The notes beneath the pieces were generated by a model, which saw only the letters and a program-made list of their open reading frames with translations, did no database searches and was not told where the DNA came from. The position numbers and the translations under genes are program-made. A stretch of DNA of 64,000 bases from CAWIJJ01 sp963836405 (lineage in GTDB: Bacteria > Acidobacteriota > Terriglobia > Bryobacterales > Bryobacteraceae), in contig CAWIJL010000007.1 in the NCBI GenBank assembly GCA_963836405.1, forward strand, positions 186,001-250,000, given 5' to 3'. Shown in pieces: positions 58,415 to 64,000 of this stretch; position 1 is the stretch's first letter, and each line of letters starts with the position of its first letter.

Positions 58415-59281
58415 TTGCTGGTCTCCATTGCCCCCAAAAACGACCGCCCACACTGGTTGCGCGCTCCCGCGCCCGCCGGCGAAAACTATCGCGATCTCAA
58501 AAATCTCATCGAACGTTTGCGTCTGCACACTGTCTGCGAGAGCGCGGCCTGCCCGAATGTGGGGGAGTGCTGGAATCGTCGCACCGCAACTTTCATGATT
58601 CTGGGTAATGTCTGCACACGAAGGTGCGGATTTTGCGCGGTCGGCAAAGGAGCGCCCCTCCCGGTGGACTACGACGAGCCGCGGCGCGTCGCGGAAGCAG
58701 TCGCGGCCATGGGACTGCGTTTCGCGGTCATCACCAGCGTCAACCGGGACGACCGGCAGGACGGCGGCGCCGAACTCTTCGCGATGACGATCCGGGCGAT
58801 TCGCGAACGCATCCCGGGCTGCGGCGTCGAGGTGCTGATCCCGGATTTCCAGGGAAATCGCGAAGCGCTCCGCACCGTCATGGAAGCCGCTCCGGATGTG
58901 CTGAACCACAACACGGAGACGGTGCCCAGGCTCTACCGTCAGGTGCGGCTCGGCGCCCGTTACGAACGCTCGCTCGAACTGCTGGACTGTGCCAAAACCC
59001 TTTCGCCGGCATCGCCCACCAAGAGCGGCCTGATGCTGGGCCTCGGCGAAACTCCGGCGGAGATTCTCCAAACCATGCGCGACCTGCGGGCCCATCGTGT
59101 GGACATTCTCACGCTTGGACAATACCTGCGGCCTTCTCCTCGTCATCTGCCGGTGATCCGTTACGTCGCGCCCGCGGAGTTCGATGAATTCCGGCAGGCG
59201 GGCCGCGAAATGGGATTCGGACACGTCGAGGCCGGCCCCCTGGTGCGCAGTTCCTACCACGCCGCCGACGCGATAGCCTGA
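58415..59281 (+). CDS. lipA: Lipoyl synthase
   Basis: A 288-aa radical SAM enzyme inserting two sulphurs into octanoyl groups on lipoyl domains. The auxiliary cluster motif CESAACPNVGEC and the radical SAM motif CTRRCGFC (CX3CX2C) are intact, followed by FAVITSVNRDDRQDGGA, VLIPDFQG, VLNHNTETVPRLY and the final RSSYHA. The start is set at the TTG at 58415, which follows GGAAG; the frame is open further upstream but without a good start. LipB and the lipoylated complexes are not in the window. Confidence 0.95.
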   Translation: MLVSIAPKNDRPHWLRAPAPAGENYRDLKNLIERLRLHTVCESAACPNVGECWNRRTATFMILGNVCTRRCGFCAVGKGAPLPVDYDEPRRVAEAVAAMGLRFAVITSVNRDDRQDGGAELFAMTIRAIRERIPGCGVEVLIPDFQGNREALRTVMEAAPDVLNHNTETVPRLYRQVRLGARYERSLELLDCAKTLSPASPTKSGLMLGLGETPAEILQTMRDLRAHRVDILTLGQYLRPSPRHLPVIRYVAPAEFDEFRQAGREMGFGHVEAGPLVRSSYHAADAIA

Positions 59282-59316
59282 AACACCACCGCCCTCGCGG
59301 TGATACGCTCAACAGA

Positions 59317-59880
59317 ATGCCGCGAGCGATCGCCCTCGTCCTCCTCTGCGCCTCCGCCCATGCCGCCGGCCTGCGCTACTGGATTGAGCCCTGCCGGCCC
59401 GCCAACAATGCATGCCGCGAGGGCGACCCGCAGCTTGCCGAGTGGGCCCTCGCCGCCTGGCAGAAGGCTTCAGCCGGCACGCTCGTCCTGAGCCGGGCCG
59501 CGGACGAACAGAAAGCGCACCTGCGCATTTATTGGAGCGGAGGCCGCGACGGGCTCTACGGCGAGGCCCGGCCCATTATGGTGGACGGGATCCGGGGCGC
59601 GGAAATTTACGTCCTTCCCCCCGATCCCCGCGCCACCGGCGCCGACCTGCTGTTGCGCGATACGGTCGTCTATCTGACCTGCCTGCACGAGTCCGGGCAC
59701 GCCCTCGGGCTCGAGCACACGGCCGAATTCGCCGACATCATGTACAATTTTCAGTTCGGCGGCGATATCGCCGAGTACTTCGGGCGCTACCGCCGCCAAC
59801 TCTCATCCCGCAACGACATCCCGAAACATTCCGGAATGTCCGACGCAGACCGCAAACGCCTGGCGGAAATCTTTCGATGA
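59317..59880 (+). CDS. Secreted metzincin-type zinc protease
   Basis: A 187-aa protein with a signal peptide (MPRAIALVLLCASAHAA). The zinc site HESGHALGLEH fits HExxHxxGxxH of matrixin-like metzincins, and DIMYNF downstream gives the Met-turn. Upstream (EWALAAWQKASAG, AHLRIYWSGG) matches the usual N-terminal half of small bacterial matrixins. It has no propeptide cysteine switch or extra domains. Start ATG at 59317, 35 bp after lipA on the same strand. Confidence 0.88.
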   Translation: MPRAIALVLLCASAHAAGLRYWIEPCRPANNACREGDPQLAEWALAAWQKASAGTLVLSRAADEQKAHLRIYWSGGRDGLYGEARPIMVDGIRGAEIYVLPPDPRATGADLLLRDTVVYLTCLHESGHALGLEHTAEFADIMYNFQFGGDIAEYFGRYRRQLSSRNDIPKHSGMSDADRKRLAEIFR

Positions 59881-59897
59881 GCTACGAGCGGTACCGG

Positions 59898-62090
59898 TCA
59901 GCGAGCGCCGGATCGTTGTCCATGCAAAGGCATTCGACGATGGAGTTGTGCGCCGGCGGTATCAGGTGAAGCGGTAGCCGTGTCCGGCTTCACCACTATC
60001 AAGAAGCCGTCGCTCTGCCCGCCCGCGAAACCGCCTTGCGTGGAGATTCCCGAAGTCGGCAGCCCGATGCCCGCGTACCCCGTCACATACGCCGTGCCAT
60101 CCGCGCCGACCACCACATCCGACGGAACATACTGCCCTGTCTCTCCGATATAAGTGGAATATGCAATCGCGCCTCTCCCCGCCACGCCCGGCTTGAACTT
60201 GGTGAGGAAAATGTCGGTTCCACCCGGATAATTTGACTGCGGCACCCCGGAGGCGGAGGTCGGGAAATCGGCGGAGAGCGTGTAGCCGGTGACGAAAATA
60301 TTGCCGTCCGCATCGTCGGTTACCCCGTAGCCCACGTCTCCGCTTTCGCCTCCCAGATAGGTTGAATAGACCAGCCCCCCGGCGTAAGGCTTGCGAACGT
60401 CGAACACGGTGACGAAAGCGTCTCCGTGGCCATTGTTGGTTGTCTGCATCGCGTCCGCGGTCAGCGGGAAGTCCGTCGAAAGCGTGTACCCGGTCAGCAG
60501 CAGCGCGCCGCTGCGGCTGAGTGTGAATCCGCGGATCTCGTCGTTCCCCGACCCGCCGAACAGCGTCGCATAGGGAATGGAAGCGTCCCCTGCTTTGCTG
60601 GCGTCCAGAACGCCGATGATCATATCTTGCGCGCCGCTTGGATTCGGGTTGTAGGCCGTGCCGGCCCATGGCGGAGTCTGCGATAACGTAGAGACGGCGA
60701 AATACGCCGTCCCGTCTTCCGCCACCGCGATGCCCCGGCCGTCGTCCAGGTCTTCACCCCCGAAGAAGCTGGCGTACAATACCGCCGGCGCCGCGGGATC
60801 GATCTTCACCAGAAACGCGTCCTGCGGCCCCCACCTTACGGCCAGGTAGGCGCTGCTGGTGACGGGGAAGTCGTCCGACTTGCTGGTCCCGACGACGTAG
60901 ATCATGCCGCTCGCATCCACGGCGATGCCGTTGCCCGAATCGTCTCCCGTTGTCCCGCCCAGGTAGGTCGAGAACTGCAGCGCGTCACTGCCGTAAATCG
61001 ACGGATCGAGTTTGGCCACAAACGCGTCCACGGCCGATGAGGCGCCGCTGCTTTGTGTCGCATTGACCATCGGAAAATCGGTGGACGTGGTGGTGCCCGT
61101 CAGGTACATGACGCCCGCCGGATCCACGTCGATCGCCAGCGGAATGTCGCTGTTCGTGCCGCCCAGATAGCTGAAGTAGAGAATGTGGTAGCCCGGATCG
61201 GTCGTGTCCACAATCGCGACGAAGATGTCGATGAACCCCGCATGCTTGCCGTTGTAGGCGCCGTCCACGAAGGGCTGCTGCCCCGAATCGCTCCAGCCGG
61301 CCAGGTACAGCCGCCCGTTCGGTCCCATCTTGGCCGCCGTGATGCGGTCGCTCCCGTCCCCCCCGAAGTAGGTGGCATAGGTGAGCACCGGGTCGATCAC
61401 CAGTTCCCGCCCGCGATCGTAGGACCCCACCTTCAGGGCCACGCGATTCCCGCCGAGCAGACGGTACAGTCCCTCCACCGCACGCCGCTCGCCGGTGCCC
61501 GCGTCCTGCTGGTACAGCACGGGCCGGTGCTGAATCAGGCGCCTGCCGCCCGCCTCCACTTCAAGGTCGCCATTCCCGGTGAGCGCAACCTTCCCCGCCC
61601 CCGCGAATTCCATCTGGATCGCCGCCGGATCGCCGCCCGGAGCCACCACGAAGTCGTACTCGAGCTGGCTGCCGTTTCCGTAATACACCACATCGACGCC
61701 GGGATACACGCGCCGGTATCGCACCTTGGAGTAGCTCGGCACGCCGGAATGCCAGTTCCGCCTCGCGCCCACGAAATAGTCGGTCCGCGTGGCCATGGGT
61801 TCGAGCGGTTCGATGGACGCGGGCAGGGAGTGAAGCAGGCGAAGGTCGACGCGGCTTCCGCCGTTCATGACCACCGTGGCGCCCTGGTCCGTCAAATACA
61901 GGCCGGAAGCGCCGGACCGGGCCGCGAACCGGATCGGCGGGGCCATCTGGCCGCGGTTGGCTTCAAAGCGAAGCGGCAGATGCGCCAGCGCGGCCCGTCC
62001 CTGCGCCATGGCCGCCTCCGTTGTTGCCGGAGAGGCCGCCAGCAGGGGTGCCGAACACGCCAGGAGCGCAAAAGTTGACAGGCGAAGCAT
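59898..62090 (-). CDS. SBBP-repeat secreted protein
   Basis: A 730-aa surface or secreted beta-propeller-like protein. The start at 62090 gives a signal peptide (MLRLSTFALLACSAPLLAA). An N-terminal ~220-residue domain (LRFEANRGQMAPPIRFAAR, YPGVDVVYYGNGSQLEYDF) is typical for the family, then about ten SBBP repeats of ~55 residues with the pattern YSTYLGG-x-x-x-D and DASGMIYVVGTS / DADGNIFVTGYT. The C-terminal ~25 residues (AQLHRRMPLHGQRSGAR) are out of character and may come from a lost 3' end. Ligand unknown. Confidence 0.9.
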   Translation of the reverse strand: MLRLSTFALLACSAPLLAASPATTEAAMAQGRAALAHLPLRFEANRGQMAPPIRFAARSGASGLYLTDQGATVVMNGGSRVDLRLLHSLPASIEPLEPMATRTDYFVGARRNWHSGVPSYSKVRYRRVYPGVDVVYYGNGSQLEYDFVVAPGGDPAAIQMEFAGAGKVALTGNGDLEVEAGGRRLIQHRPVLYQQDAGTGERRAVEGLYRLLGGNRVALKVGSYDRGRELVIDPVLTYATYFGGDGSDRITAAKMGPNGRLYLAGWSDSGQQPFVDGAYNGKHAGFIDIFVAIVDTTDPGYHILYFSYLGGTNSDIPLAIDVDPAGVMYLTGTTTSTDFPMVNATQSSGASSAVDAFVAKLDPSIYGSDALQFSTYLGGTTGDDSGNGIAVDASGMIYVVGTSKSDDFPVTSSAYLAVRWGPQDAFLVKIDPAAPAVLYASFFGGEDLDDGRGIAVAEDGTAYFAVSTLSQTPPWAGTAYNPNPSGAQDMIIGVLDASKAGDASIPYATLFGGSGNDEIRGFTLSRSGALLLTGYTLSTDFPLTADAMQTTNNGHGDAFVTVFDVRKPYAGGLVYSTYLGGESGDVGYGVTDDADGNIFVTGYTLSADFPTSASGVPQSNYPGGTDIFLTKFKPGVAGRGAIAYSTYIGETGQYVPSDVVVGADGTAYVTGYAGIGLPTSGISTQGGFAGGQSDGFLIVVKPDTATASPDTAGAQLHRRMPLHGQRSGAR

Positions 62091-62211
62091 AGGTTTCCGT
62101 TTCACAAAAGACGGTGAATCTCTATTAAAACATGGGTTTACAGCGAGGAAAACTGGGCGCATTGTTCACAGGCGTGCGCGGCAGGCCCCGCCGCTGCGAT
62201 ATCGTGAAGGA

Positions 62212-62631
62212 GTGAAGACGCGCTTTCTCGGCATCGTGCTCGCTCTTGCCACGGTCGCTCTCGCCGCCGACCTCGCCCTGGTCGAACCTCCGGACCTCGT
62301 CAAACTCCTGACTTCCGCCCGCTCGAAACCGGTGGTCCTGATGGTCGGACCCAACGTGCTCTACCGCAGCAAACACATCCCCGGTTCGATCTTCGCCGGC
62401 CCGGGCGCTACGCCGCAAGGCATCGCCCTCCTCAAATTCACCGTCGCCAAAATAGGGAAAACCGCGGATATCGTGATCTATTGCGGCTGCTGCCCCTGGG
62501 ATCACTGCCCCAATATCAAACCCGCCATGGCCGAACTGAAAGCCATGGGCTACACCCGCGCCCGCGCCCTGAACCTGCCGCAAAACTTCAAGTCCGACTG
62601 GATCGACAAAGGATATCCCATCGGCCAGTAG
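62212..62631 (+). CDS. Secreted rhodanese-like protein
   Basis: A 139-aa single rhodanese domain with a signal peptide (KTRFLGIVLALATVALA). The active-site loop is IVIYCGCCPWDHCPNIKPA, with extra cysteines compared with the usual CxxGxR loop, so it may bind metal or persulphide instead of simple thiosulphate transfer. Other features: VVLMVGPNVLYRSKHIPGSIFAGPG, here HIPGSIFAGPG, and YTRARALNLPQNFK. The start is the GTG at 62212; AAGGA almost touches it. Confidence 0.87.
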   Translation: MKTRFLGIVLALATVALAADLALVEPPDLVKLLTSARSKPVVLMVGPNVLYRSKHIPGSIFAGPGATPQGIALLKFTVAKIGKTADIVIYCGCCPWDHCPNIKPAMAELKAMGYTRARALNLPQNFKSDWIDKGYPIGQ

Positions 62632-62662
62632 TCGCCCCGCGCCGTGCGTTATAGTCGAATCC

Positions 62663-63448
62663 ATGCGACCGAATCGAACCAGGGAACGATTGTGCAACGG
62701 GGAAACCGTCTTCGGCAGCGGCCTCCAGGTCTATGCATCCGCCGAAGTGGCGCGGACCTTCGCGGCCGCCGGCTTCGACTACGTGTTCATCGACAGCGAA
62801 CACGGGCCGTTCAACCTTGAAACCATCCACGCCATGATCAAGGCCGCGCACGATACCGGCATCACCCCCATCGTGCGCGTGGGCGAACTCGCTTACTCGC
62901 TGGTGGCCCGCCTGCTCGATTGCGGCGCGCACGGGATCATCCTGCCGCGCGTCGAGGATCCCAAAGTGCTCGAAGAGGCGCTGAGCTGGATGCGCTTCCC
63001 CCCGATCGGAAAGCGCGGGTACGGCGTGAACCCGACCATGGTGGATTACGAGACCCGGACCTTCAACGAAATCATCGGGCATCAGAACCGCGAGGTCCTC
63101 ACCGTGTGCCAGTTCGAAACCGTAGCGGCCGTGGACCGCGCCGCCGAACTGCTGTCGGTCAAAGGCCTGGACGTGATGATGGTGGGGCCGGCCGATCTGT
63201 CTATCTCGCTCGGAATTCCCGGCGAGTTCGACAACCCCCTGCTGATCTCCACCGTGGAAGGGCTGATCGAAAAATGCAATCGCCATGGCGTGGTTCCGGG
63301 CATCCAGACCCGCAACCTCGCCATGGCCAAGACTTGGGCCGCACGCGGCATGCGCTTTGTCGGCGCATCCGCCGAGCACGGCCTGTTGCTCGAAAAAGCT
63401 AAAGAGACGGTGGCTGCGCTGCGCACCGTGCGCGCCCAGGGCGCCTGA
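62663..63448 (+). CDS. HpcH/HpaI-family aldolase
   Basis: A 261-aa class II aldolase of the 2,4-dihydroxyhept-2-ene-1,7-dioate / 2-keto-3-deoxy-rhamnonate type. Motifs: FDYVFIDSEHGPFNLET, TPIVRVGELAYSLVARLLDCGAHGIILPRVED (here GAHGIILPRVED), RFPPIGKRGYG and VMMVGPADLSISLGIPG, which include the metal-binding and catalytic His/Arg. The substrate is a 2-keto-3-deoxy acid or similar and cannot be resolved. The ATG at 62663 is well placed. Convergent with the last gene (3 bp). Confidence 0.93.
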   Translation: MRPNRTRERLCNGETVFGSGLQVYASAEVARTFAAAGFDYVFIDSEHGPFNLETIHAMIKAAHDTGITPIVRVGELAYSLVARLLDCGAHGIILPRVEDPKVLEEALSWMRFPPIGKRGYGVNPTMVDYETRTFNEIIGHQNREVLTVCQFETVAAVDRAAELLSVKGLDVMMVGPADLSISLGIPGEFDNPLLISTVEGLIEKCNRHGVVPGIQTRNLAMAKTWAARGMRFVGASAEHGLLLEKAKETVAALRTVRAQGA

Positions 63449-63451
63449 ACC

Positions 63452-63985
63452 CTACTTTGGTTTGGCCAGCAGAGTTTTCTGCCGTTCCGGAGCCAGTTTG
63501 GTTTCCGAAAAAACCGACTGTATCTCGTTCCGATCCGCCGCCGAAGACGTGTACCATCGCCCGATGAGCCGCTGCGCGGATTCGACGATGCGCTCTTCCA
63601 GTTCCCTGGCCAGAAACTGCACGCGACGGTCCGCCTTTTTCTTTTCGTTGGCCGCCACCGCCGCCTCGTACTGCTTGCGCGCCGCCGGCGTCGTCGCCTT
63701 GGGCGGGATCTGCGTGCCTCCCTGAAGCGGAGGCATCACGTTCAGCAGCGGGGCATCGTCCGGATCGAACTTAGGATCCTTCACCCGGTCCACCGCCGAT
63801 AGCGCGCGGCACCACTCGCGCAGCAGTTCCCGCCGCGCGGCCAGCCGCTCTCCGGTTTGCTTGACGGAAAACAGGTCCACTTCTTCCAGGTTTTCCACGG
63901 CTTTTTGCAGGTGGGCGGCGCCACCGTTCTTTTCGAAGCCGTCGAGCTCGGCGGCCGCGATCCCGATCTTCTCCGGCATCCGCAT
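63452..63985 (-). CDS. Hypothetical protein
   Basis: A 177-aa soluble, charged, mainly helical protein. No family recognised. The first ~70 residues are Glu/Leu-rich (HLQKAVENLEEVDLFSVK, RRELLREWCRALSAVD); the middle has DAPLLNVMPPLQGGTQIPPKA; the C-terminal half is a likely coiled coil (QYEAAVAANEKKKADRRVQ). The ATG at 63985 follows GAGAAAGGA; ATG at 63979 is an alternative. It is close to the window edge but appears complete. Confidence 0.7.
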   Translation of the reverse strand: MRMPEKIGIAAAELDGFEKNGGAAHLQKAVENLEEVDLFSVKQTGERLAARRELLREWCRALSAVDRVKDPKFDPDDAPLLNVMPPLQGGTQIPPKATTPAARKQYEAAVAANEKKKADRRVQFLARELEERIVESAQRLIGRWYTSSAADRNEIQSVFSETKLAPERQKTLLAKPK

Positions 63986-64000
63986 TCCTTTCTCGCGTTC

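Overview
The window looks like a soil or sediment Acidobacteriota chromosome, probably close to Solibacter/Bryobacter. This is inferred from gene content: a very large TonB-dependent receptor with an N-terminal carboxypeptidase-regulatory-like domain, a TIGR03435-type protein, an SBBP-repeat protein, a WG-repeat lipoprotein, an FHA-GAF-SpoIIE phosphatase, and many tightly packed high-GC genes with GTG/TTG starts. No rRNA or tRNA gene, CRISPR array or prophage was seen.

Layout. 1-9.4 kb: end of an M28/transferrin-receptor-like peptidase, a degenerate receiver protein, a secreted peptidoglycan pair (lytic transglycosylase and amidase), mobA, an orphan MlaF-like ATPase, a VOC protein, an exo/endonuclease-phosphatase with a nucleotidyltransferase-like protein, a radical SAM protein, and a decayed Ser/Thr kinase-TIR gene. 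9.4-19.6 kb: an orphan LuxR-type response regulator, a TrmB-like regulator, a polyprenyl-type glycosyltransferase, a frameshifted SpoU methyltransferase, a MEMO-family protein, biotin carboxylase with its carrier protein plus a truncated carrier copy, a Fur regulator, and an FHA-GAF-SpoIIE phosphatase whose 3' end is present three times. 19.5-33.2 kb: a minus-strand exopolysaccharide locus (export protein, tyrosine autokinase, flippase, acetyltransferase, three GT4 enzymes, polymerase-like protein, methyltransferase, WecA-like initiating transferase), preceded by a FecR-like secreted protein with a strong terminator. 33.2-40.3 kb: a J-domain membrane protein, a TIGR03435 protein, a coupled operon of WG-repeat lipoprotein, small membrane protein, M50 protease with CBS domains and NDH-2, then a fatty-acid desaturase with a broken 3' copy. 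40.3-49.3 kb: a TonB receptor pseudogene broken by a nonsense codon, a frameshift and an ISL3 element; a VOC protein; a penicillin-acylase-family hydrolase coupled to a MarR regulator. 49.3-64 kb: pirin, LPG-synthase-like membrane protein, pyrophosphatase, rsmA, anti-sigma and ECF sigma factors, a toxin-antitoxin remnant, a hybrid histidine kinase, a frameshifted YciF-like protein, lipA, a metzincin-type protease, an SBBP-repeat protein, a rhodanese, an HpcH/HpaI aldolase and a hypothetical protein.

The recurring oddity is small-scale rearrangement. There are three independent tandem partial duplications of gene 3' ends, two of them spanning convergent gene junctions. Several genes carry internal deletions (kinase-TIR, MazF-like toxin, desaturase copy) or single-base frameshifts (SpoU methyltransferase, transposase, TonB receptor, YciF-like). 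These could be real slipped-strand events and gene decay, or in part draft-assembly errors; the sequence alone cannot decide. The clearest regulatory site is a perfect 18-bp palindrome between the divergent marR-like and pirin genes.
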